Positions 31,080-41,000 of a stretch of 64,000 bases of DNA are shown piece by piece (the first letter of the stretch is position 1; each line of letters opens with the position of its first letter). A program made the translations under genes and the position numbers. Under the pieces are notes generated by a model, which ran no database searches, had not been told where the DNA came from, and saw nothing but the letters and a program-made list of their open reading frames with translations. Source of the stretch: Scybalosoma faecavium (lineage in GTDB: Bacteria > Bacillota > Clostridia > Christensenellales > Christensenellaceae). The DNA lies in assembly GCA_018716135.1 (NCBI GenBank), contig DVKG01000002.1, positions 1 through 64,000 of the forward strand, in the 5' to 3' direction.

Positions 31080-31703
31080 TTAATAAATATGTGAGTTCCG
31101 CTTCATTCCCGGCTTAGAAATCACCTTGACAATCGGCGGGCAGACTATGCAACAGACAATAAGCTCGCTGACCGCGCCTACCGCAGCAGCGACGGCAAAC
31201 ATGCTGTAGTACAGCGTCTGCATATCCTCAGCCAAGCTTCTTACATCGCCCGCGAAGAGCAGATAGAACAGACCGAGGAAAAAAATCGTATTCGTTAATG
31301 TTGCCGCAGCCGAGCTGAATACGTAAGCAAGCACTTTTTTGCCGCCGCAAAAAGCTTTCTCAAACAATCTATATACGAGAAAAGCGGCAATCGGAACGAG
31401 CAGACGAGGCACAACGCACACGACTATTATCTTAACCCAATTGAAAAAGCTCGTAAAAAGCACAGCATACAGCGGGCTGGGATAAATAAAAATCTGCAAG
31501 AAACTCGTAAGTGCAAAAATCGCTCCCATAAGCATTCCGCTTTTGAGCCCAAGCGCCAGCGTTGCAATTATAACGGGAATGCACATCAGAGTGATCTGAA
31601 TAGGCCCTATCGGTATATATCCCAGCGGAGTAAGCCCGAGCAGCAGTCCTATAGCCGCAAACAGCGCGTTGAGCACAAACAGCCTCAGCTTATTCTTTTC
31701 CAT
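31080..31703 (-). CDS. ECF transporter S component, probably for pantothenate
   Basis: 207 residues with six hydrophobic helices, typical of ECF S (substrate-binding) subunits. A conserved G-P-I-Q-I-T-L-M-C-I-P segment in the second helix region matches S components of vitamin uptake systems. The shared ECF energising module is not in the window. The gene lies directly upstream of coaX in the same transcript, so pantothenate (PanT-like) is the best guess. The start ATG 31703 follows GGAGG. Confidence 0.78.
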   Translation of the reverse strand: MEKNKLRLFVLNALFAAIGLLLGLTPLGYIPIGPIQITLMCIPVIIATLALGLKSGMLMGAIFALTSFLQIFIYPSPLYAVLFTSFFNWVKIIVVCVVPRLLVPIAAFLVYRLFEKAFCGGKKVLAYVFSSAAATLTNTIFFLGLFYLLFAGDVRSLAEDMQTLYYSMFAVAAAVGAVSELIVCCIVCPPIVKVISKPGMKRNSHIY

Positions 31704-31806
31704 AACTTACTTACCTCCGTACCGAACATTTATAAAGCTATAAAGCGAGCCAAAGCCCGCCGGCAGCATTGTGCAAAATGCCTTACGGAAGTATTTTATC
31801 CTAAAT

Positions 31807-31835
31807 ATTATATCTAAAAAATTAAGTTAAAGCAA
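31807..31835 (-). promoter_or_regulatory. Promoter of the ECF-coaX-hom operon
   Basis: -35 TTGCTT (31830-31835), 17-bp spacer, -10 TATAAT (31807-31812), minus strand. Confidence 0.65.
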
Positions 31836-31917
31836 TATCAATATGCAAATTGTGGAAGAGTTTGCAAAATTATTTCGATCGTTCGCAATTTATGCCGAAT
31901 TTAATTTTTATATAAAT

Positions 31918-32595
31918 TTATATAAAACCGGAAAAAAGAACTGTAATCAAACCTGAAACGCCTATAGCTATTCCGCTCATCGCCCCCTGAACCTCACCCA
32001 TCTCAAGAGCGCGCGTCGTACCCAAGGCATGAGAAGATGTCCCTATCGCTACGCCTGCCGCCACGGGATAGCGCACGCGAAATATCCTCACCAAAAAAGG
32101 AGCCAGCACAGCGCCTAATATCCCCGTAATACATACCGCCGCAGCAGTAAGAGACGCATTTCCTCCAAGCTGCTCAGCAACCGCCATCGCTATAGGCGTA
32201 GTCACTGATTTCGGAAGCATAGTATACAGCATCACATCGTCCAGTCCGAAAGCCCTGCACATGATATAAACACTCGCCATGGATGCAAACGATCCGGCGG
32301 CGCACCCAATCAGCACAGGCAGAAAATTCCTCCTGAGAGTTTCCAGCTCACGGTAAATCTGCAAAGCAAGCACGGCAGTCGCGGGAGTAAGCATCATAGT
32401 AATATAGCTCGCGCCTATATTGTAATCGTCATATGAAATTCCCGTCAGTTCCAAAAAGAGTATGATCAGTATAGCTGAGATTAAAAGCGGATTTGCTATC
32501 GGCGAACTCACTTTTTGCTGTATAAACACACCGGCGGCATACGCTGCAAAAGATATAACCAGACCGAAATAAACAGACTGCGTAACCGCGCTCAT
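31918..32595 (-). CDS. lrgB: LrgB/CidB family membrane protein
   Basis: 225 residues with about seven hydrophobic helices. Family hallmarks are the N-terminal helix pair, L-P-K-S-V-T-T-P-I-A near 128, and G-T-S-S-H-A-L-G-T near 182. LrgB works with LrgA in a holin-like system affecting autolysis, and in some bacteria in transport of pyruvate or other organic acids. The start overlaps the lrgA stop by 4 bp (ATGA). Confidence 0.9.
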   Translation of the reverse strand: MSAVTQSVYFGLVISFAAYAAGVFIQQKVSSPIANPLLISAILIILFLELTGISYDDYNIGASYITMMLTPATAVLALQIYRELETLRRNFLPVLIGCAAGSFASMASVYIMCRAFGLDDVMLYTMLPKSVTTPIAMAVAEQLGGNASLTAAAVCITGILGAVLAPFLVRIFRVRYPVAAGVAIGTSSHALGTTRALEMGEVQGAMSGIAIGVSGLITVLFSGFI

Positions 32596-32951
32596 GCCTC
32601 AATCCTCTTTCTGTTCATAAGCTTTATCATCAAAGAAACCACCCACGCGGTGACAGCAAACGTCACAACCAAGGACACCGCCACTATCACTAAAAATGGC
32701 AGCCAGCTCTTCGCCAAAACGGAAAAATAGTTCATAACGCCTACCGTAGACGGCAAAAAGAACACCGCCATATTTCTTAAAATAAAATCGCCCGCCGTAT
32801 CTATGTCGTTAGGTCTTACCACTTTTGAAATCAGCAGCACAAACAACAGCACTAAACTGATTATCCCGGACGGCAGCGGCACGAATTGAGCCGCTATTTC
32901 CCCGCCTAAGCATATGGCGAATATTATCAAAAGCTGTTTAAACAGTTGCAA
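32592..32951 (-). CDS. lrgA: LrgA/CidA family holin-like protein
   Basis: 119 residues with four hydrophobic helices, the CidA/LrgA fold. Recognisable segments are P-L-P-S-G-I-I-S-L (about 25-33) and M-A-V-F-F-L-P-S-T-V-G-V-M. Start is TTG 32951 with GGGAGG 9 nt upstream; no better start codon is present. It forms an operon with lrgB. No LytSR or LysR-type regulator is adjacent. With ldh in the same window, a role in pyruvate exchange is possible but not shown. Confidence 0.88.
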   Translation of the reverse strand: MQLFKQLLIIFAICLGGEIAAQFVPLPSGIISLVLLFVLLISKVVRPNDIDTAGDFILRNMAVFFLPSTVGVMNYFSVLAKSWLPFLVIVAVSLVVTFAVTAWVVSLMIKLMNRKRIEA

Positions 32952-33045
32952 GAGAATATACCTCCCAAAGCATAAAATAAAAAAGGCTATAAGCTCGTCC
33001 GCACTGCGGAATCAACCAAAAGCCCTCAAAAAATTTCCGCATTAT

Positions 33046-33074
33046 ATTATAACACTTATGCTTAATCAATTCAA
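33046..33074 (-). promoter_or_regulatory. Promoter of lrgAB
   Basis: -35 TTGAAT (33069-33074), 17-bp spacer, -10 TATAAT (33046-33051), minus strand. The 90-nt leader contains a GGCT...AGCC hairpin around CCGCAGTGCGG, followed by a U-rich stretch (32970-33024), which could act as an attenuator. Confidence 0.6.
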
Positions 33075-33162
33075 TATTTATACCAAATATACTTATTTTA
33101 AAATTTTCATGAGTATTACAAAATCTGCGTGAAAAGTTATTCACGTATCATGCGAAAAGCCC

Positions 33163-33190
33163 TTGAAATTGAAAAAGATTATGCTATAAT
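33163..33190 (+). promoter_or_regulatory. Promoter of hppA
   Basis: -35 TTGAAA (33163-33168), 16-bp spacer, -10 TATAAT (33185-33190). Confidence 0.75.
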
Positions 33191-33234
33191 AGATGAAGTT
33201 AATTCAAACTATACTTTTAGGAGGTATTGCAAAG

Positions 33235-35382
33235 ATGAATTCTTGGTTCTGGATTGCTCCTATCGGCGCAATTCTGGCTCTCGTATTCGCACTTTATCTT
33301 GCGAACAGAGTTAAGAAAACCGATCAGGGCTCTCCGGCAATGATCAAGATATCCGAGGCGGTAAGGAGAGGCGCGGACGCTTTCCTTCATCGTCAGCACA
33401 AGCTTGTACTCATTGTCTTTATTGTAATTTTCGTAATTCTCGGGATTCTTGCACTCATCGGTGTAATGGGACCGCTCGTACCATTCGCATTTGCACTCGG
33501 CGGTTTTGTATCTGCACTCTCCGGACACATCGGTATGAAGATCGCTACCAGCGCGAACGCCCGCACAGCGAACGCCTGCCAGCATAGTCTTAACTCCGGT
33601 CTTCGCGTTGCTTTCAGCGCAGGCGGCGTAATGGGCTTCGCCGTTGTAGGTCTCGGTCTGGCATATGTAGTAGTATGGTACATCATATGCACTCTCATCT
33701 ACGGTGTTGATACAACAGAGGGTCTGCAGTCTGTAGCATCCGCTATGGCTACGTTCTCCATGGGCGCAGGTTTCTATGCACTCTTCGCAAGAGTCGGCGG
33801 CGGTATTTTCACAAAGGCTGCTGACGTCGGCGCTGACCTCGTAGGTAAGGTCGAAGCGGGCATCCCCGAGGACGACCCGAGAAACCCCGCCTGCATCGCT
33901 GACAACGTAGGCGACAACGTAGGCGACGTCGCAGGCATGGGCTCTGACCTTTACGAGTCTTATGTAGCTTCTATCCTCTCCGCTATTGCTCTTTCTGTAG
34001 CAGCCGGCACAGGTCTCAACGGTCTTGTCGCTCCTATGGTACTCGCGGCAGCAGGTATTCTCGCATCTCTGATAGGTACCTTCTTCGTAAGCACAAAAGA
34101 AGGCGCAAGTCAGAAAAACCTGCTCGCATCCCTGAGAAAAGGCGTTTACATCGCAAGTGTACTTTTTGCTGTTCTTGCATTTTTAGTAGTATACTTCATG
34201 CTCGGTATCACAAACATCGGATACTTTATTGCTATTCTCTGTGGTCTCGTCGCGGGCAACATTATCGGCATCATCACGGAATACTACACATCCGATGCTT
34301 CCAAACCCACTAAGGATCTGGCTGAATCTTCGGAAACAGGTTCCGCAACTGTTATTATCAGCGGTCTGGCACTCGGCATGAGATCTACTCTCTATCCCGT
34401 TATCGTAGTTTGTATAGCAGTTCTTATCAGCTATTTCTGCTCTATTCATCTTACAGATCCGCATCCCGAGCTGGGAACGAGCGCTAACCTCTCTCAGGGT
34501 CTTTACGGTATAGCACTCGCAGCTGTAGGTATGCTTTCTACTCTGGGTATCACACTCGCTACCGACGCATACGGTCCTGTAGCTGATAACGCAGGCGGTA
34601 TTGCAGAAATGTGCCACCTCGATCCGCATGTCCGCGAGCGCACGGACGCACTCGACTCTCTGGGCAACACTACAGCCGCTACAGGCAAGGGCTTCGCTAT
34701 CGGCTCCGCAGCTTTGACATCTCTTGCTCTTATCGCTACGTTTGTAAACGAAGTCGGCGTAGAGGCAGTCAAGAGTCAGATCGAAAACTTCTCTCTCGTA
34801 CTTGATATAACAAGTCCGGCTGTTCTCGTCGGTCTGTTCGTAGGAGCGGTTGTTCCCTTCCTGTTCGCAGCCATGACAATGTCCTCTGTAGGTCGTTCTG
34901 CACAGTCCATAGTTGTAGAAGTACGCAGACAGTTCAAAGAGATCCCCGGTCTTATGGACGGCACAGGCGAACCGGATTACGAAGCTTGTGTAGACCTCTG
35001 CACACGTTCCGCTCAGAAGGAAATGATCGCTCCTTCTCTTCTCGGTATCGTTTCTCCTGTTGTAGTCGGTCTGATTCTCGGACCTAACGGTCTCGGCGGT
35101 CTGCTCGCAGGATCTCTCGTATCCGGCTTCTGCCTCGCAGTCATGATGTCCAACTCAGGCGGCGCATGGGACAACGCTAAGAAACACATCGAAGCAGGTC
35201 ACTTCGGCGGCAAGGGCAGCGACAATCACAAGGCTGCTGTCGTCGGCGACACCGTAGGCGATCCCTTCAAGGATACTTCCGGTCCGTCTATCAACATTCT
35301 TATTAAGCTCCTTGGCATCGTTGCTGTAGCTATAATACCGCTTTGCCTCAAGTTCAATCTGCTTGCACTTCTTGGCGTATGA
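33235..35382 (+). CDS. hppA: Ion-pumping membrane pyrophosphatase, K+-dependent type
   Basis: 715 residues and about 16 membrane helices. Substrate motifs are D-L-V-G-K-V-E-A-G-I-P-E-D-D-P-R-N-P and D-N-V-G-D-N-V-G-D-V-A-G-M, and near the C-terminus D-T-V-G-D-P-F-K-D-T. The determinant G-N-T-T-A-A-T-G-K-G has Ala where K+-independent enzymes have Lys, so it needs K+. The segment G-M-G-S-D-L-Y-E-S-Y resembles Na+-pumping members. It hydrolyses PPi to pump Na+ and/or H+ out of the cytoplasm. ATG 33235 is chosen for the AGGAGG 9 nt upstream; an in-frame ATG at 33193 lacks one. Codon use is distinctly optimised, suggesting high expression. Confidence 0.95.
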   Translation: MNSWFWIAPIGAILALVFALYLANRVKKTDQGSPAMIKISEAVRRGADAFLHRQHKLVLIVFIVIFVILGILALIGVMGPLVPFAFALGGFVSALSGHIGMKIATSANARTANACQHSLNSGLRVAFSAGGVMGFAVVGLGLAYVVVWYIICTLIYGVDTTEGLQSVASAMATFSMGAGFYALFARVGGGIFTKAADVGADLVGKVEAGIPEDDPRNPACIADNVGDNVGDVAGMGSDLYESYVASILSAIALSVAAGTGLNGLVAPMVLAAAGILASLIGTFFVSTKEGASQKNLLASLRKGVYIASVLFAVLAFLVVYFMLGITNIGYFIAILCGLVAGNIIGIITEYYTSDASKPTKDLAESSETGSATVIISGLALGMRSTLYPVIVVCIAVLISYFCSIHLTDPHPELGTSANLSQGLYGIALAAVGMLSTLGITLATDAYGPVADNAGGIAEMCHLDPHVRERTDALDSLGNTTAATGKGFAIGSAALTSLALIATFVNEVGVEAVKSQIENFSLVLDITSPAVLVGLFVGAVVPFLFAAMTMSSVGRSAQSIVVEVRRQFKEIPGLMDGTGEPDYEACVDLCTRSAQKEMIAPSLLGIVSPVVVGLILGPNGLGGLLAGSLVSGFCLAVMMSNSGGAWDNAKKHIEAGHFGGKGSDNHKAAVVGDTVGDPFKDTSGPSINILIKLLGIVAVAIIPLCLKFNLLALLGV

Positions 35383-35412
35383 GTCTTAATTAAGATTATC
35401 TAAACAAACTCC

Positions 35413-35450
35413 TGCCCTCTGTTCTGTCTAACAGCAAACAGAGGGTTTTT
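35413..35450 (+). terminator. Terminator of hppA
   Basis: Stem CCCTCTGTT (35415-35423) / AACAGAGGG (35437-35445) followed by TTTTT. Confidence 0.9.
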
Positions 35451-35467
35451 ATTTTGTCTATAAAACA

Positions 35468-35500
35468 ATAAAAAAACACGGAGAGGCAGCGAACTGCTCC
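35468..35500 (-). terminator. Second leftward terminator beyond pyrE
   Basis: Minus-strand hairpin GGAG-CAG-TTCG-CTG-CC-TCTCC (35500-35480), then GTGTTTTTTT. It may back up the pyrE terminator or end a separate short transcript. Between it and 35600 I see no gene. Confidence 0.6.
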
Positions 35501-35599
35501 AACTGTAGCGGACAGCACAAAAAACTCTATTGCTCTTTCCTTGATTTTTTAATTCTATTATCTCCATTTCATATGCTTTAATGTGTCAACAGCTTCTTG

Positions 35600-35656
35600 G
35601 CATAAAAATTCCTCCTATGGCGCTTTCTTCAATTCTGCCATAGGAGGTCTCTTTTT
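35600..35656. terminator. Terminator of the pyr operon
   Basis: Perfect 11-bp stem CCTCCTATGGC (35611-35621) / GCCATAGGAGG (35637-35647), with AATTTTTATG after it on the minus strand and TCTCTTTTTT after it on the plus strand. It follows pyrE. Confidence 0.8.
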
Positions 35657-35712
35657 TATATCCGTTTTTACCAAACTCGTTCAAATTCCGAGTTTTTTAA
35701 TTATAATATTTT

Positions 35713-36291
35713 TTATTTAATGTTTCTGCTGCCGGGTTTTACAGGTTTGCTGCCCACTTTGCAAAGCTCGCATTCCTCCGGTTCGAAGGAGACAACTTCC
35801 ATCGAAAGCGCCGCCTTGTACGGTACGCCGAAGTCTACCTTTCCCGCAGAGCGGTCTACCACACTCGCCACGCCTACTATTTCTGCGCCAAGCTCTCTCA
35901 TAAGAGCTATTACCTCTTTTACGGAGCCTCCCGTAGTCACGACGTCTTCTACAACGAGAAGCTTCTCTCCCTGAGCTACCGTAAAACCGCGGCGCAGAGC
36001 CATTTTTCCTTCTACGCGCTCTGTGAAGATATTGCGCACGCCCAGCTGACGTCCCATCTCATATCCCATAAGAATTCCGCCTACAGCGGGGGACACCACC
36101 GCGTCTATATCCATGTCTTTTAAACCTTCTGCGAGAGACTCGCAGATTTTTGCCGACGTATCGGCGTACTGGAAGAGCTTCGCGCACTGTACGTATCTGT
36201 CGGAATGTCTGCCGCTCGTCAGAAGGAAATGACCCTCCAGCACGGCGTCTTTTTCTTTCAATATATCCAAAACCTGTTCGTTTGTAAGCAT
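35713..36291 (-). CDS. pyrE: Orotate phosphoribosyltransferase
   Basis: 192 residues. The PRPP-binding motif L-L-V-V-E-D-V-V-T-T-G-G-S lies near residues 112-124, and S-G-R-H-S-D is near 28. It joins orotate to PRPP to give orotidine monophosphate. Last gene of the operon, 36 bp after pyrD, with AGGAG before its ATG; its own ribosome binding site and the small gap are the only sign of separate control. A terminator follows. Confidence 0.95.
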   Translation of the reverse strand: MLTNEQVLDILKEKDAVLEGHFLLTSGRHSDRYVQCAKLFQYADTSAKICESLAEGLKDMDIDAVVSPAVGGILMGYEMGRQLGVRNIFTERVEGKMALRRGFTVAQGEKLLVVEDVVTTGGSVKEVIALMRELGAEIVGVASVVDRSAGKVDFGVPYKAALSMEVVSFEPEECELCKVGSKPVKPGSRNIK

Positions 36292-36327
36292 CTGTTTTTC
36301 TCCTCTAGAATGTATGTTAATACCTGT

Positions 36328-37242
36328 TTAGCAGTCTATAGCTCCAATCAGCTCGCTGACCTCGGCTATATTTTCGTTCTCGCAAAACTTCTCCAGCTCT
36401 GAGCCTATCACGGCGAGAGCCTCCGGTTCTCTGAGAGTTGCCGTTCCGACCTCCACAGCTGATGCACCCGCAAGCATAAACTCTGCTGCATCTTTCCCTG
36501 ACGATATGCCGCCGACTCCGACGACGGGAATCTCTACAGCTTTCGCAACCTGCCACACCATGCGCAGAGCCACGGGCTTAACCGCCGGTCCGCTCAGGCC
36601 GCCCGTTATATTCGCCAGTATCGGCCGTCTCGTCTTGAGATCTATCGCCATGCCCAGAAGCGTGTTGATGAGGCAAACCGCATCTGCACCGCTCTCCTCC
36701 GCGACCTTTGCCATCTTGACTATGTCTGTGACATTAGGCGTGAGCTTTACTATTATCGGTCTCTCCGACACTTTCTTTACCGAGCTGACCAATTCTGCCA
36801 AAGCAGTCTCGTCCGTCCCGAAGGACGCGCCCCCCACTTTGACATTGGGACAGGATACGTTTATCTCATAGAGCGGTATATCCGTTTCGGCAAGCTTTCT
36901 TACTACAGTGACATAGTCCTCTGTTGTGCGTCCTGCTACATTCGCTATTTTTACAGTATCAAGCTCTGACAATCGGGGATATATGTCCTTTAGAAAAGCG
37001 TCTATTCCCGGGTTTTGCAAGCCCACGCTATTAAGTATTCCGCTGGGAGTTTCCGCTATGCGCGGGGTTCCGTTTCCCGCGCGGGGTTCTGGCGTCAGCG
37101 CCTTGAGACATATGCCTCCGACTCTGGAAAAATCGAGATAGTCCGCATAATCCAGACCAAATCCAATCGTGCCGGACGCCCCTATCACCGGAGTCGCAAG
37201 CTTGACTCCGCAAATCTCAGTGGTCATGTTTACTTTGCTCAT
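36328..37242 (-). CDS. pyrD: Dihydroorotate dehydrogenase, class 1B catalytic subunit
   Basis: 304 residues, FMN TIM barrel. The catalytic cysteine is in N-V-S-C-P-N-V (about 130), and the FMN-binding end has G-V-G-G-I-S-S-G near 240. Class 1B enzymes use NAD+ through the PyrK subunit, encoded directly upstream with a 4-bp overlap (ATGA), which is the usual pairing. It oxidises dihydroorotate to orotate. Confidence 0.95.
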   Translation of the reverse strand: MSKVNMTTEICGVKLATPVIGASGTIGFGLDYADYLDFSRVGGICLKALTPEPRAGNGTPRIAETPSGILNSVGLQNPGIDAFLKDIYPRLSELDTVKIANVAGRTTEDYVTVVRKLAETDIPLYEINVSCPNVKVGGASFGTDETALAELVSSVKKVSERPIIVKLTPNVTDIVKMAKVAEESGADAVCLINTLLGMAIDLKTRRPILANITGGLSGPAVKPVALRMVWQVAKAVEIPVVGVGGISSGKDAAEFMLAGASAVEVGTATLREPEALAVIGSELEKFCENENIAEVSELIGAIDC

Positions 37243-38009
37243 AGTTCCACCTCGCGAATATCAAACACGGGACCGTCTTTGCAAACTCGCTTCATTTCAC
37301 CCGATACGCTGCACGCGCATGTATAGCAGCCTCCCACTCCGCAGCCCATGCGCTCCTCCATGGAAACATATGCCTTGGGCGCGCCGTCGTAATCGAGAAG
37401 CTTTTTCAGCGAACGCAGCATGGGAACGGGACCGCACGCGAATATGACGTCCGGCTTTTCGCTCTCCAGCGCTTTTTCTACCGCCTGAGTTACAAAACCG
37501 GATATTCCCCTGGTTCCATCGTCTGTACAGATTATGGTATTATCTATACCTTCAATCTCATCAGGCGCAAAAGCCTCGTCTGCACTTGCAAATCCGAAAA
37601 AGGCAGTATACTCCCTCTCCGGAGCATCAGCCGCTACGCTGACGAGCGGCGCAGCTCCTATGCCGCCGCCCACCAGCCATATCTTTTCATCGCTGTCCGA
37701 GAGATAAAAACCTTCTCCGAGAGGCGCTATAATGTCGAGATATTCATCCGCCGCGAGCTTTGAGAGATGCTTCGTCCCTTCGCCGCGCACCGCAAATATC
37801 ACGCTCATCGTTCCCATTTTTTCGTCGACAGCGTGAATGCTTATCGGACGCCGGAGCAGGCGCGGAGTATCCGCGCTGACTGCAATATGAGCGAACTGCC
37901 CCGGTACGAACTGCTCTATCGCCTCCTTAGGCGCTGTGAACGTCATCAAGTATATCTGATTTGCAATAAGCTGCAAATCCAGCGCCTGCGCCGTAAAATG
38001 CTTAGGCAT
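37239..38009 (-). CDS. pyrK: Dihydroorotate dehydrogenase electron-transfer subunit
   Basis: 256 residues of the ferredoxin-reductase type: FAD domain with R-R-P-I-S-I (about 54), NAD domain with G-G-G-I-G-A-A-P (about 113). The C-terminal 2Fe-2S motif is C-G-V-G-G-C-Y-T-C...C near residues 222-245. It passes electrons from PyrD to NAD+. The start overlaps the carB stop by 8 bp, with GAGGGAG upstream. Confidence 0.95.
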   Translation of the reverse strand: MPKHFTAQALDLQLIANQIYLMTFTAPKEAIEQFVPGQFAHIAVSADTPRLLRRPISIHAVDEKMGTMSVIFAVRGEGTKHLSKLAADEYLDIIAPLGEGFYLSDSDEKIWLVGGGIGAAPLVSVAADAPEREYTAFFGFASADEAFAPDEIEGIDNTIICTDDGTRGISGFVTQAVEKALESEKPDVIFACGPVPMLRSLKKLLDYDGAPKAYVSMEERMGCGVGGCYTCACSVSGEMKRVCKDGPVFDIREVEL

Positions 38010-41000
38010 TTGTAATCTCCCTCAGATCGAACGGCTCGAGCTCCTTGTCGCTCTTGCGAAGCTTCAGACAATGTACCAGCGCCTTAGCCGTATCGAGAGA
38101 AGTCATGCACGGTATGCGATGCTCCACGGCCATTCTGCGCATCTTGAAGCCGTCGCTCGTCGCGCGTCTGCCCTTTGTGGGAGTGTTTATCAGCAGCTTG
38201 ACTTCTCCGCTCTCCAGAAGCTCTTGAATATTCGGGCTTTCTCCATCCAGCGGATTTACTTCATTTACTTCTACAAAGCTGTCTTTCAATACAGCCGCCG
38301 TTCCGCTGGTAGCGTATATCTCAAAGCCGAGGAAATCCAGCGCAGCCGCTATCGGCACTACTTCCTTCTTATCTGCATCCGCTACTGTTACTATGACCTT
38401 TCCTCCGTCATAAGGCACGCGCGTTCCTGCGCCGATCAAGCCTTTCAGTACGGCCTGATTGTAATCCCTGTCCACACCCAGAACCTCGCCTGTGGATTTC
38501 ATTTCCGGACCAAGGCTTACTTCTACGCCTGCCAGCTTTTCGAACGAGAACACCGGCACTTTGACCGCATACGTATCTCTCGGCGGATACAGCCCCGTGC
38601 CATATCCCAGCTCGGGCACCTTCGCTCCGAGCTGAACGTCCATAGCCAGCCATATGAAAGGCACGCCTGTGACCTTGCTTATATACGGTACTGTACGGCT
38701 GGCTCTCGGATTTACTTCTATTACATACAGCTTGTCTTTGGATATTACATACTGTATGTTCATAAGTCCGACTATTTTGAGCGCCTTAGCCAGCTTATGC
38801 GTAACGTCTATTATTTCTTCCACTCGCTCTTTGTCAAAGCTCACCGGCGGATACACGCTTATGCTGTCTCCGGAGTGGACGCCCGCGCGCTCGATATGCT
38901 CCATTATGCCCGGAATCAGAATGTTCTCTCCGTCTGAGAGAGCGTCTACCTCAAGCTCTTTGCCCAACATGTATTTGTCTACCAATATGGGATGCTCTTG
39001 AGTCTGTCTGCCGATTATGCGCATGTACTCGCGTATGTTCTTTTCGTCGTGTGCAATTTCCATTCCCTGACCGCCGAGTACATAGCTCGGACGAACGAGA
39101 ACTGGATAGCCCAGCTCCTCGGCCGCTTTTACAGCCTCTTCCTCTGTAAATACCGTAAGCCCCTTCGGGCGAGCCACGCCTATGGATTCCAGCACATTGT
39201 CGAATACCTCTCTGTCCTCCGCAGCGTCTATATGCTCCAGACTCGTTCCCAAAAGCTTATAGCCTGCCGCTACTACGTGCTTTGCAAGCTTAATCGCCGT
39301 CTGGCCGCCGAACTGGACTACTACGCCTACGGGCTTCTCCTGATCAAGCACGTTCACCACGTCCTCGGGAGTCAGCGGTTCAAAATACAATCTGTCCGAA
39401 GTGTCAAAGTCAGTGGAAACCGTCTCCGGGTTATTGTTTATTATTACAGTGTCGTATCCCTTTTCGCGCAGCGCCCAAACGCTGTGTACAGAGCAATAGT
39501 CAAATTCAACGCCTTGACCTATTCTAATCGGGCCGCTGCCGAGAACTACCACTGTTTTGTTTTCCGGCACTGTCGCTTCGTTCTCATCGCCGTATGTAGA
39601 GTAATAATACGGCGACACTGCCTCAAACTCAGCCGCACAGGTATCAACCATTCTATACGTCGGGTTGATGTTCATGCTCTTTCTCTTCTCACGTATCTCC
39701 GCTTCAGTTGTCTGAGTGAAGCGGGCGATAGCAGCGTCTCCGATTCCCAGACGCTTAGCACGGAGCAGACGCGGGCGCGTCAGCTCATCAGCGGGCGTCC
39801 TCCTAAGCTCCTCCTCCATCTCGACTATCGAACGGATCTTATCCAGGAAGAAATAGTCTATCTTTGTTATGTCGTGTATCACACTGTTTTTCATACCTCG
39901 GCGCATAGCCTCGGCAATGAGGAAGAGTCGCTCGTCGTCCTGCATTGCTATGCGCTCCAGCAGCTGTTCATCGTCATACGGTTTTGTAAACTTGCTCTCC
40001 AGGCTGTCAAGATTCAGCTCGAGCGAGCGAACCGCCTTGCAGAGCGCGGCTTCAAAATTCCCGCCGATGCTCATTACCTCGCCTGTAGCCTTCATCTTCG
40101 TGCCGAGAGCTTTATCCGCAGCCGTAAATTTGTCAAACGGCCAGCGCGGGAACTTCATTACTACATAGTCTATAGTCGGCTCGAAGCAGGCGTATGTCTT
40201 CCCCGTTACTCCATTCGGTATCTCATCGAGAGAATATCCTATAGCTATCTTAGCCGCAACGCGAGCTATCGGATAGCCTGTGGCCTTACTCGCCAGAGCC
40301 GAGGAGCGACTTACCCTGGGATTCACCTCTATCAGATAGTACTTCATAGAATCCGTGTCGAGCGCATATTGCACGTTGCAGCCGCCTTCTATACCGAGAG
40401 CGCCTATGATATTTATAGCCGCGCTCCGCAGCATCTGATATTCTTTGTCTCGCAGAGTCTGAGCAGGCGCGGTTACGATGCTGTCGCCGGTGTGTATTCC
40501 TACAGGGTCGATATTCTCCATGGAGCATACCGTAATACAATTGCCCTTTGCATCGCGCAGAACCTCATACTCTATCTCTTTGTATCCCGCTACGGAACGC
40601 TCTATCAAGCACTGATGCACAAGACTCGCCTGCAATCCGGATTCGCATGTCTCACGCAGTTCTTTTTCGTCATTCGCTATGCCGCCGCCGGTGCCTCCGA
40701 GAGTATACGCCGGGCGAACTATAACAGGGTAGCCTATTTTCTCAGCGAACGCAACCGCGCTGTCAACATCGTTTACAATATCGCTTTCGATTACCGGCTC
40801 GCCTATAGACTGCATAGTTTCTTTGAAAAGCTCTCTGTCCTCGCTTTTCTTTATGGATTCAATGTCCGTGCCGAGGAGCTTCACGTTCATCTCCTTGAGG
40901 AAGCCCTGCTCGTGCAGCTCCATAGCGAGATTTAGACCTGTCTGACCTCCCAGCGTCGCGAGCATAGAGTCAGGACGCTCCTTGCGGATTATATTTTTGA

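Noticed and set aside
38992..40935. Long open frame antisense to carB (about 647 codons)
   Set aside because: Composition is that of a complement of a coding strand, no ribosome binding site, no motif, and carB on the other strand is certain.
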